Below, piece by piece: positions 1 through 5,944 of a DNA stretch of 11,917 nucleotides. Every line of letters begins with the position of its first letter. Position 1 is the stretch's first letter. The notes beneath the pieces are model-generated. The model was not told the DNA's origin. It saw nothing but the letters and a program-made list of their open reading frames with translations, and did not search any database. Made by a program: the position numbers and the translations under genes. This DNA is from JAJZNI01 sp035624785 (GTDB taxonomy: Bacteria > Chloroflexota > Dormibacteria > Aeolococcales > Aeolococcaceae). The stretch lies in contig DASPQV010000046.1 in NCBI GenBank assembly GCA_035624785.1, positions 1 to 11,917 on the forward strand, read 5' to 3'.

Positions 1-121
1 GGAGGTGGTGGTAGCCGGGCTGGGCGATCTCGGTGGGGCCATCGGCGCCGCGCTGCTGGTCGACGCGGCACCGGCGGCCGCAGGTGCCAGGCGACCCCCG
101 GCTCGCGCCGCGGCACGCTGA
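1..121 (+). CDS. 3' end of a CDS, possibly ROK-family sugar kinase/regulator (partial)
   Basis: The frame beginning at base 2 is open from the window edge to a TGA at 119-121 and encodes about 39 residues. The beginning reads EVVVAGLGDLGGAIGAALL, which resembles the C-terminal LGDDAGxIGAALL segment that closes many ROK-family glucokinases and repressors. It is followed by an Ala/Arg/Pro-rich tail. The gene starts outside the window, so no catalytic or DNA-binding motif can be checked. A GC-rich hairpin lies 20 bases after the stop, which fits a gene end. The ROK assignment rests only on this short terminal motif and is tentative; that it is a coding end is somewhat more likely than not. Confidence 0.42.
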   Translation, partial: EVVVAGLGDLGGAIGAALLVDAAPAAAGARRPPARAAAR

Positions 122-140
122 ACCCGGCGATAGCTCGCGC

Positions 141-159
141 CCGCGGCACCGAGCCGCGG
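141..159 (+). terminator. hairpin after the partial first CDS
   Basis: CCGCGGC (141-147) and GCCGCGG (153-159) form a 7-bp stem with the 5-base loop ACCGA. It starts 20 bases after the TGA of the upstream partial gene and there is no T-run after it. It could be a T-less terminator of the kind seen in high-GC bacteria, also serving the opposing minus-strand oxidoreductase that ends at 265. Confidence 0.35.
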
Positions 160-264
160 CCTTCCGGTGACCCTGGTCTGTGGTCGCGCGCCGTGAGACG
201 TCTGACCTGAGCTCACTCCTGACGACTCGGAGCCGCCCGCGTCGATGGGCGGGCGGATGCCGGC

Positions 265-1224
265 TCACCCACCGGCGGAACCGGAACCCAGGCTGAGCAC
301 GAGCTTGCCGAGCTTGCCGCCGGCCCGGAAGCGGGCGTAGGCGTCGGAGGCCGCCTCGAGGCTAAAGACCTCCGATACCACGACCCGGATCCGCCCAGCC
401 TCCAGGAGGGGGAGCAGGTCAGCCACGACCCGGCGAGCGGCCAGCGACTTCTCCTCGGTCGACCGGCTGCGCAGCAAGGACCCCATGACACGGGCGCGCC
501 GGCCCATCAGCAGGAGCAGATCCAGCTCGATGCGCGAACCGGATCCCACTCCGATGACAGCCACCCGCCCGCCTGAGGCCAGGTTCTGGAGCGTGCCCGG
601 GAAGCTGGCCGCTCCGACCAGCTCGAGGACCACGTCGTAGGGACCGTGAGCTGCCACCTGGCTGGGATCGACGGCCACCGCCCCCAGGGCGCTGACCGCC
701 GGCCGCAGGTGCGGGTGGCGCACGCTCGCCACCACCTCGGCACCGAGCACATTTCCGATCTGGACCGCCGCGGTGCCCACCCCGCCGGCCGCGCCGGTGA
801 CCAGGAGCCGCTCACCCGAGCCCAGCGCGCACTGCGAGACCAGGGCGTCGTGGGCGGTGGTGAAGACCTCGGGGAAGCCGCCGGCCTCCGGCCACCCCAG
901 GCCCGGCGGCACCGGCATGGCGACCTCGGCATCGATCACCGCGAGCTCCGCCTGGCCGCCGCCGGAGACCAGGGACATGACCCGGTCCCCGGGGCCGAAC
1001 CGGCTCACCCCCTGGCCAGCGACCACCACCTCGCCGGCCAGCTCGAGGCCGGGGATGTCAGCCGGGACGCCCGGAGGAGCGGGGTAGAGCCCGCGCACCT
1101 GCAACATGTCGGCGCCGTTCAGGCCAGCTGCCAAGACCCGGACCAGCAGCTGCCCTGGCCCGGGCACCGGATCAGGGCGGTCCCCCACAGAGACCTCGCC
1201 GCCCGCGTAGGTGACCGCGCGCAT
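265..1224 (-). CDS. NAD(P)H:quinone oxidoreductase, zinc-independent MDR superfamily
   Basis: A 319-residue medium-chain dehydrogenase/reductase of the quinone oxidoreductase branch (QOR/PIG3-like), a soluble cytosolic enzyme expected to reduce quinones or enones with NADPH. The N-terminal GroES-like domain covers roughly residues 1-120, with the typical GADMLQVRGLYPAPPGVP stretch (38-54) and the GLELAGEV segment (59-66). The nucleotide-binding domain follows, with the glycine-rich turn TGAAGGVGTAAVQ (143-155). The C-terminal GKLGKLVL (303-310) is the usual end of the family. No structural-zinc cysteine cluster is present. The ATG at 1222-1224 gives a normal family N-terminus (MRAVTY); no Shine-Dalgarno sequence precedes it. 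The upstream gene on the same strand is the SatP-type transporter 75 bases away, but a strong hairpin between them suggests separate transcription. The physiological substrate cannot be told from sequence. Confidence 0.9.
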   Translation of the reverse strand: MRAVTYAGGEVSVGDRPDPVPGPGQLLVRVLAAGLNGADMLQVRGLYPAPPGVPADIPGLELAGEVVVAGQGVSRFGPGDRVMSLVSGGGQAELAVIDAEVAMPVPPGLGWPEAGGFPEVFTTAHDALVSQCALGSGERLLVTGAAGGVGTAAVQIGNVLGAEVVASVRHPHLRPAVSALGAVAVDPSQVAAHGPYDVVLELVGAASFPGTLQNLASGGRVAVIGVGSGSRIELDLLLLMGRRARVMGSLLRSRSTEEKSLAARRVVADLLPLLEAGRIRVVVSEVFSLEAASDAYARFRAGGKLGKLVLSLGSGSAGG

Positions 1225-1252
1225 CAGCGATGGTCAGCCCATGGCGACGAGC

Positions 1253-1281
1253 CGGGGGCCGGCGGGTCGCGCCGGCCCCCG
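1253..1281 (-). terminator. 12-bp GC hairpin between satP and the oxidoreductase
   Basis: CGGGGGCCGGCG (1253-1264) pairs perfectly with CGCCGGCCCCCG (1270-1281) around a 5-base loop. On the minus strand it begins 18 bases after the satP stop and ends about 28 bases before the oxidoreductase start. It lacks a T-run, so it is either a T-less terminator or a stabilising/attenuating structure inside a satP-oxidoreductase transcript. The stem itself is directly visible; its role is inferred. Confidence 0.6.
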
Positions 1282-1299
1282 CCCGTCAGATGGAGCCGC

Positions 1300-2028
1300 T
1301 CAGGACACGAAGGGCGCGCCGACCGGCAGAACGACCCTCTTGAAGTTGGCATTGGTGACGTCCGCGAAGGAGGCGTAGAGGGCGGCGATCGCGGTCAGGA
1401 TGCCGATGTAGCCGCCGAGGTTGATGATGCCATTTGCGCTCGCGGCGAAGGTGGCCTTGTCACCGGTGAACCACCCGATGGCCAGCACCACGAAGGTCAG
1501 GGTCAGCAGGACGAAGACGACGGTCGTCGCCTTGCTCGCCCCCAGCGAGGCGATGGTCATGTAGCCGGTGAAGATGCCCCAGGCCAGCAGGTACAGCCCG
1601 ACCCAGCCCAGCCAGGCGTCAGAGCTGGCGGGGTTCGTGATCATCGGGACGAGATAGAGCTGGACAAGCAGAAAGAAGCTGAACCAGAAGGCGCCGTAGC
1701 TGCAGAAGGCGGTGCCGGCGAAGGTGTTGCCCCGGCGGAACGCCCAGAGGCCCGCAATCAACTGGGCCAGGCCGCCGTAGGCAACTGCCATCGAGAGCGT
1801 CGACGAGGTGAGGGGCACGATAGCCTTGTTGCCGAACCAGCCGGCGTTCACCACCGAGAGGATCAAGGTGGTGAGCCCGAAGCCGGCGAGCCCCAGCGGC
1901 GCCGGGTCGCCGATGGTGACGGCCGCGGGCGCCGCAGCGCGCCCCATCTCGGTCTGGACACTTGGGGTCGGCGCCGTCGGCCGGCCTCCCAGCTCCGCGG
2001 TGGCCGGTGTCATCGGGGTCTGTGTCAT
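1300..2028 (-). CDS. satP: acetate/succinate uptake transporter, GPR1/FUN34/YaaH family
   Basis: A 242-residue inner-membrane protein of the AceTr family, which moves acetate and succinate with protons. The signature (N/D)PAPLGL appears as DPAPLGLAGF at residues 41-50, and the second conserved block GTAFCSYGAFWFSF at 105-118. Six hydrophobic segments are visible at about 50-63, 77-95, 108-128, 138-160, 168-187 and 202-221. The first ~38 residues are a Thr/Pro/Ala-rich extension longer than in the E. coli protein. The ATG at 2026-2028 is preceded on the minus strand by AGGAG (plus 2037-2041) at 8 bases, which supports this start. The leader holds a palindrome and a hairpin, described separately, that suggest regulation. 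It is divergent from the homogentisate dioxygenase gene; acetate uptake would fit a cell that funnels aromatic breakdown products to acetyl-CoA, but that link is inference. Confidence 0.92.
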   Translation of the reverse strand: MTQTPMTPATAELGGRPTAPTPSVQTEMGRAAAPAAVTIGDPAPLGLAGFGLTTLILSVVNAGWFGNKAIVPLTSSTLSMAVAYGGLAQLIAGLWAFRRGNTFAGTAFCSYGAFWFSFFLLVQLYLVPMITNPASSDAWLGWVGLYLLAWGIFTGYMTIASLGASKATTVVFVLLTLTFVVLAIGWFTGDKATFAASANGIINLGGYIGILTAIAALYASFADVTNANFKRVVLPVGAPFVS

Positions 2029-2051
2029 GGGCTTCTCTCCTCACTTCCCGT

Positions 2052-2074
2052 GCCGCGCACCGGTCGTGCGCGGC
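2052..2074 (-). promoter_or_regulatory. hairpin in the satP leader
   Basis: GCCGCGCAC (2052-2060) and GTGCGCGGC (2066-2074) form a perfect 9-bp stem with loop CGGTC. On the minus strand it lies about 10 bases upstream of the satP ribosome binding site, so it would fold in the 5' leader if transcription starts further upstream. It could affect mRNA stability or translation. Confidence 0.45.
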
Positions 2075-2078
2075 GCCA

Positions 2079-2097
2079 TCAAGTCTGGCAGGCTTGA
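2079..2097. promoter_or_regulatory. 19-bp near-palindrome, candidate operator upstream of satP
   Basis: TCAAGTCTGGCAGGCTTGA reads almost identically on both strands: eight of nine position pairs match around the central base, the only break being T2084/G2092. It sits 51-69 bases upstream of the satP start, overlapping where a core promoter would be expected (minus-strand CAGACT lies inside it). This geometry suits binding of a dimeric repressor. The regulator is unknown; no regulator gene is adjacent. Confidence 0.45.
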
Positions 2098-2294
2098 CGC
2101 CTCTGCTCAGGGCGGCGGCCGCCGGGGGCCCTCAGGTGCGCCGGGATGGCACCGTGACTGGATCACCCGCCTGCTCTCCCTTCCACCCGACCGAACCCCC
2201 CAGTCCGGATGATGCTCCGATCGCAGCCGTCCGTCCAGCCGCCTCCTGTCCACGACGCAGCCGTGGTCACCCGACGATCGGCAATCCCCGCTGC

Positions 2295-2300
2295 TACCCT
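2295..2300 (+). promoter_or_regulatory. -10-like box TACCCT just before the hgmA start (leaderless candidate)
   Basis: TACCCT fits the TANNNT -10 pattern and ends 6 bases before the GTG at 2307, the spacing expected when transcription starts at the start codon. No Shine-Dalgarno sequence precedes either GTG 2307 or ATG 2319. No convincing -35 box is seen. Confidence 0.4.
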
Positions 2301-2306
2301 TGGCCG

Positions 2307-3488
2307 GTGCGGCCCTACATGCGGCTGGGCGAGGTCCCACGGAAGCGGCACATGCGCTTCCGCGTCGACGGGCAGCTGATCCACGAGGAGCTCTTCGGCA
2401 GGGAGGGGTTCAGCGGACCGTCGTCCTTGCTCTACCACCGGCACATGCCGGAGGCGGCCCAGGACGTCGTCGAGGGGGTCGAGGACGACATCTCGATGGA
2501 GAACGAGCAGGTCCACGAGCACGCCCACCTCCAGGGGTTTCGCCTCCAGGCCCACGGCGACACCATCACCGGCCGCCAATGGCTTCTGGTCAACGACGAC
2601 ATCAAGATCGGGCTCGTGGTCCCCCAGCAGCAGCAGAAGGTCCTGTTCGTCGACGGGTCGGGGGACGACGTCCTCTTCAGCCACCAGGGCTCGGGGACGC
2701 TGCACACCCAGTTCGGCAGGCTGCGCTTCGACCGCCACGACTACGTGGTGATCCCACGGGGGACGGTCTACCGAGTGGAGTTCGACCAGCTCGAGGCGAC
2801 CCGGGTGCTGGTCATGGAGGTTTCCGGGGCGGTCGACTGCCCCGACCGGTACCGGGCCAGCAACGGCCAGCTCACCGAGTTCGCGCCGTACAGCGAGCGG
2901 GACTTCCGGGGTCCGGAGGCGCTGGAGCAGGGGGAGGGCCCGGCGCAGGTCTGGGTCAAGCGGGCCGGCCACATCTCCTGCTACTCCATGGACCACCATC
3001 CCTTCGACCTGGTGGGCTGGGACGGCACCGTCTACCCGGTCGCCTTCAACATCCACGACTTCGAGGCCCGGGCCGGACGGTTCCACCTGCCCCCGCTCAT
3101 CCACCAGACCTTCCAGGCCCACAACCTGGTGATCTGCTCGTTCGTGCCCCGCAAGCTGGACTGGGACCCGGAGGCCGTGTTCCTCCCCTACCACCACTCC
3201 AACGTGGACTCGGACGAGGTCCTCTATTACGTGGACGGCAACTACGCGGCCCGCCGCGGGATCCAGCAGGGATCGTTCACCCACCACGTCGGCGGCCTGC
3301 CCCACGGACCTCAGCCGGGTGCTCTCGAAGCCTCGTTCCAGCGGCCCCCGGAGACCGACGAGCTGGCGGTGATGGTCGACACCTTCCGGCCCCTTCACCG
3401 GACCCAGGTGGCCCGCCAGGTCGTCGACGCCAGGTACCCGTTCTCGTGGCACAGCGGAGGGGTGCGCGGGCCGGAGTCCATCGCATGA
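2307..3488 (+). CDS. hmgA: homogentisate 1,2-dioxygenase
   Basis: A 393-residue cupin-fold iron dioxygenase that opens the ring of homogentisate to 4-maleylacetoacetate in tyrosine and phenylalanine degradation; cytosolic. The N-terminus reads LGEVPRKRHMRFR, typical of the shorter bacterial form. Residues that look like the iron-ligand region are H296/H297 with E304 (PYHHSNVDSDEV), and the hallmark PHGP at 332-335 (H333) matches the distal ligand histidine and surrounding motif of known enzymes. GTG 2307 (MRPYMRLGEVP) is chosen because it restores the usual N-terminus and sits directly behind a -10-like box; ATG 2319 is the alternative. The stop overlaps an ATG (ATGA at 3485-3488) that opens a 6-codon mini-ORF leading into the aminotransferase, so the two genes are very probably one operon. 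A more distant cupin dioxygenase acting on another ring substrate remains possible. Confidence 0.88.
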   Translation: MRPYMRLGEVPRKRHMRFRVDGQLIHEELFGREGFSGPSSLLYHRHMPEAAQDVVEGVEDDISMENEQVHEHAHLQGFRLQAHGDTITGRQWLLVNDDIKIGLVVPQQQQKVLFVDGSGDDVLFSHQGSGTLHTQFGRLRFDRHDYVVIPRGTVYRVEFDQLEATRVLVMEVSGAVDCPDRYRASNGQLTEFAPYSERDFRGPEALEQGEGPAQVWVKRAGHISCYSMDHHPFDLVGWDGTVYPVAFNIHDFEARAGRFHLPPLIHQTFQAHNLVICSFVPRKLDWDPEAVFLPYHHSNVDSDEVLYYVDGNYAARRGIQQGSFTHHVGGLPHGPQPGALEASFQRPPETDELAVMVDTFRPLHRTQVARQVVDARYPFSWHSGGVRGPESIA

Positions 3489-3505
3489 GCGCGGCCAGCA
3501 AGTGA
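3485..3505 (+). other. 6-codon mini-ORF linking hmgA to the aminotransferase
   Basis: ATG 3485-3487 overlaps the dioxygenase stop as ATGA. It has GGAG (3473-3476) at 8 bases, encodes MSAASK, and stops at TGA 3503-3505, which overlaps the aminotransferase GTG as GTGA (3502-3505). Each stop thus touches the next start, a layout suited to ribosome re-initiation. It may instead be a chance product or the remnant of a shifted N-terminus. Confidence 0.3.
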
Positions 3506-4692
3506 GCCAGGACAGCGGCCGGCTCGGTCTGACCAGCTGGGTCCGTGGCGAGGTCGAGGCCGGGGGCTGGGTGCGCGCCTCCGCGGCCCAGGCGCAGCGG
3601 CTGCGCGAGCGATACGGCCCCGACGCCGTCGCCGACCTCTCCCTCGGCCAGCCGCTGGAGGCCACCGAGGCGGTCCGCTCCGCCTTCGAAGCGGCCACCC
3701 GTGTGGTGCGCCGGCTGCGCTTCGCCTACATGCCCAACCTCGGCTACCCGGAGCTGAGGGAGCGGATTGCCGAGGATGTCGACTTCCCCGGCGTCACCGC
3801 TCAGTCGGTGGTGCTGACCGTGGGAGCGGCGGGGGCCATCTCGATGGCACTGCGGGCCCTCGTCGAGCCCGGCCGGGAGGTGGTCGTGGTCGCCCCCTAC
3901 TTCTCGGAATACCGGCTCTACAGCGCGGTCAGCGGCCACGGGCTGCGGATCGTGCCCCCGACCCGGGACGGGAGCCTCGACCTCGACGGCCTGGCCAAGG
4001 CGCTGAACGGGACCACCGGAGCCGTCATCCTCAACAGTCCCGGCAACCCCAACGGCCACGTGCTGACCGACCACGAGCTGAGCGGGGTGGGGGCGCTGCT
4101 GGAGGAGCATCGCAGGCGCCGCGGGCGGCGGGTGCTCCTGGTCGTCGACGAGGTCTACCGGAGGATCATCCACCCCCCGCACCGCCGAGCCGACCCATTC
4201 GTCCATCACCCGGACACGGTCCTCTGCCGCTCCTTCTCCAAGGACCTGGGGCTCGCCGGCGAGAGGATCGGCTATCTGGCCCTCCACCCATCGCTGTCCA
4301 GCCCGGAGGCCGAGGCGGGCCTGGCACTCTGCCAGCGCGCCCTCGGCTACGTCAACGCTCCGGCCACCGCCCAACTAGCCCTCCTGGAGCTGCCCTCCTG
4401 GGAGTGCGATCCCATCCCGTACCGGGAGCGCCGGGACCTGATCGCGGCCGGAGCGGGGAGCGCCGGGCTGGCGACCACCGAGTGCCAGGGCGGCTTCTAC
4501 CTCTGGGTGCGGAGCCCATGGGCCGACTGCATGGCCTTCTGCGCCGCCCTGGCGGAGCGGCGGACCGTGGTGGTCCCGGGTGTTGCGTTCGGCGCGCCCG
4601 ATTGGTTCAGGATCTGCTTCAGCGCAGAGATGGGCGCCCTGGAGATCGCCGCCGCCGCGCTGGCCGCGACCGCCGCAGCCTCTCCCGGCTGA
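3502..4692 (+). CDS. PLP-dependent class I/II aminotransferase
   Basis: A 396-residue fold-type I aminotransferase. Visible landmarks are the aspartate-aminotransferase NSPGNPNG block at 178-185 (N182 would contact PLP), DEVY at 216-219 (D216 pairs with the pyridine nitrogen, Y219 contacts the cofactor), the Schiff-base lysine K247 in SFSKDLGLAGERIGY, and R370 in WFRICFS, which fits the carboxylate-binding arginine. Length is normal for the family. GTG 3502 is the first start in this frame after the dioxygenase and is linked to it through a mini-ORF; it has no Shine-Dalgarno sequence of its own. The pairing with homogentisate dioxygenase makes tyrosine or another aromatic amino acid a reasonable amino donor, converting it to the 2-oxo acid, but the specificity cannot be read from sequence and an aspartate- or alanine-type enzyme is possible. 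Confidence 0.88.
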   Translation: MSQDSGRLGLTSWVRGEVEAGGWVRASAAQAQRLRERYGPDAVADLSLGQPLEATEAVRSAFEAATRVVRRLRFAYMPNLGYPELRERIAEDVDFPGVTAQSVVLTVGAAGAISMALRALVEPGREVVVVAPYFSEYRLYSAVSGHGLRIVPPTRDGSLDLDGLAKALNGTTGAVILNSPGNPNGHVLTDHELSGVGALLEEHRRRRGRRVLLVVDEVYRRIIHPPHRRADPFVHHPDTVLCRSFSKDLGLAGERIGYLALHPSLSSPEAEAGLALCQRALGYVNAPATAQLALLELPSWECDPIPYRERRDLIAAGAGSAGLATTECQGGFYLWVRSPWADCMAFCAALAERRTVVVPGVAFGAPDWFRICFSAEMGALEIAAAALAATAAASPG

Positions 4693-4740
4693 GCCCGCTC
4701 GCGCCGCGGGGATCGACAAGCCGGGACCCCGGCGGTGCTG

Positions 4741-4762
4741 ACTGGCCCCCGCAGCCGCCAGT
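4741..4762 (+). terminator. weak hairpin after the aminotransferase
   Basis: ACTGGC (4741-4746) and GCCAGT (4757-4762) form a 6-bp stem around a 10-base loop; a smaller stem GCCGG/CCGGC precedes it at 4720-4733. Neither has a T-run. They lie between the aminotransferase stop and the importer promoter and may end or attenuate transcription. Confidence 0.25.
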
Positions 4763-4800
4763 TCCGGTAGCCGCGGCCGGGGATGGGGGCGCTTGCCCTC

Positions 4801-4830
4801 TGGACACCCGGCCAGGGTGGGGCGCAGAAT
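4801..4830 (+). promoter_or_regulatory. promoter of the amino acid importer, possibly leaderless
   Basis: TGGACA (4801-4806, one mismatch to TTGACA), an 18-base spacer, then CAGAAT (4825-4830). The ATG of the binding protein follows 9 bases after the -10 box, where transcription would begin, and no Shine-Dalgarno sequence is present. The same CAGAAT-9 bases-ATG arrangement occurs before the ERCC4 gene. Confidence 0.5.
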
Positions 4831-4839
4831 GCCCGCGCA

Positions 4840-5835
4840 ATGCAGCCTCACACATTCTCCGCCCGGCCATTCCGTCTCGCCACCGTGCTCCTGATCGCCC
4901 CGGTGGCCCTTCTCAGCGCCTGCGGGAGCTCGAGCGCGCCGTCCGCCTCGTCAGGCGGCACCAGCTCGCTGCCCCCCGCCCAGCAGAGCATCATCGCCGA
5001 GATCCCCTCGGCGGTTAAGTCCATGGAGCCGTGGCAGATAGCCGCGGACGCCTCCTACGCACCCAATGAATACGTCGACCCGAGCAGCGGTGATCTGATC
5101 GGCTGGGACCTCGTGCTGGCCAAGGACGTCTGCGCCGTGCTCGGCCAGGTCTGCACCATCAACAACGTCACTTTCGACGACATCATCCCTGCGCTCGAGG
5201 AATCGCCGCCCAAGTACGTGATGAGCTTCTCCAGCTTCACGCCCACGGCGGCTCGCGAGAAGACCGGCATCGACTTCATCACCTATTACCGGGCCGGCGA
5301 GTCCTGGATGATCCGGGTGGGCGGCACGGCCATCACCAAGGCGTCCCAGATGTGCGGCCACTCGGTGGCGGTCGAGGCCGGCACCGTCGAGGAGTCCGAC
5401 GCCTGGGGCTTCATGGGCAAGAAGCCGGGCGGCGACGCCATCTCCGGGGACACCGACAACTGCACCAGCGCCGGGCTCAAGGACATCAACGTCGAGAGCT
5501 TCGACACCCAGACCGAGGCCAACGCCGCCCTGCTAGACGGCCGTGCTGACTTCGGCTGGGCCGATCAACCGGTCGCCGACTACCAGGTGCAGCAGAACCC
5601 TGGCAAGATGAAGATCAGCGGTCAACCCTGCAGCGTCTACCCCTATGGGGTGGCGGTGATTAGCTCGCTGGGCTTCGACAAGGCGATCGAGGACGCCATC
5701 ACCTACCTGATCAACAACGGCTACTACACCAAGATCCTGCAGGCCGACGGGGTCACCGACGGAGCCGTCTCCGCCTCGGCGGTCGACGTCAACGACAACA
5801 ACCCGGTCGGCTCCACCTGTGTGCCCTCCTATTGA
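4840..5835 (+). CDS. polar amino acid ABC transporter, substrate-binding lipoprotein
   Basis: A 331-residue family-3 extracytoplasmic solute-binding protein (HisJ/GlnH type), which captures an amino acid outside the membrane and hands it to the permease. Residues 1-27 form a lipoprotein signal peptide with hydrophobic core ATVLLIAPVALLSA and lipobox LLSAC; C28 would be lipidated and anchor the protein. A Ser/Ala/Gly linker precedes the binding domain, which starts near residue 60 (PWQIAADASYAPNEYVD, then GWDLVLAKDV). Six further cysteines (98, 105, 172, 208, 264, 327) could form three disulfides. ATG 4840 is preferred over an upstream in-frame ATG at 4783 because it gives a compact signal peptide directly behind a promoter-like sequence. 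It is followed by a hairpin and then the permease, the usual arrangement when the binding protein is made in excess. The ligand is not determinable; the upstream catabolic genes hint at an aromatic or polar amino acid. Confidence 0.92.
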   Translation: MQPHTFSARPFRLATVLLIAPVALLSACGSSSAPSASSGGTSSLPPAQQSIIAEIPSAVKSMEPWQIAADASYAPNEYVDPSSGDLIGWDLVLAKDVCAVLGQVCTINNVTFDDIIPALEESPPKYVMSFSSFTPTAAREKTGIDFITYYRAGESWMIRVGGTAITKASQMCGHSVAVEAGTVEESDAWGFMGKKPGGDAISGDTDNCTSAGLKDINVESFDTQTEANAALLDGRADFGWADQPVADYQVQQNPGKMKISGQPCSVYPYGVAVISSLGFDKAIEDAITYLINNGYYTKILQADGVTDGAVSASAVDVNDNNPVGSTCVPSY

Positions 5836-5882
5836 GGCGAGGGCGTGAGCCACTGCTGGCGCGCTGAAGCCATGGTCGCGGG

Positions 5883-5902
5883 GCCCGGCGGCTGAGCCGG
5901 GC
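5883..5902 (+). promoter_or_regulatory. intercistronic hairpin between binding protein and permease
   Basis: GCCCGGC (5883-5889) and GCCGGGC (5896-5902) form a perfect 7-bp stem with loop GGCTGA, with no T-run. It lies in the 109-base gap after the binding-protein stop. Such structures commonly protect the upstream message or partly terminate, giving more binding protein than membrane components. Confidence 0.5.
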
Positions 5903-5944
5903 GCACTGTGGCGCGTCGGTGAGCGGGCTGGAGGTGAGACTGGC

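Noticed and set aside
646..2097. Plus-strand open frame of 483 codons across the oxidoreductase and satP genes.
   Set aside because: It is antisense to two well-supported genes, with a low-complexity His/Arg/Gly/Asp-rich translation and no ribosome site or motif.
2113..2124. Perfect 12-base palindrome CGGCGGCCGCCG in the satP/hmgA intergenic region.
   Set aside because: It is composed only of G and C in GC-rich DNA and lies away from either promoter; likely chance.
2163..3698. Long minus-strand open frame of 511 codons opposite the homogentisate dioxygenase gene.
   Set aside because: It is antisense to a gene with clear family motifs. Long antisense frames are expected in GC-rich DNA, and its composition (Val/Leu/Gly/Arg/Pro repeats) matches no domain.
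3277..4374. Minus-strand open frame of 365 codons opposite the aminotransferase.
   Set aside because: The aminotransferase has all PLP-binding residues in the plus frame; the antisense translation shows no family features.
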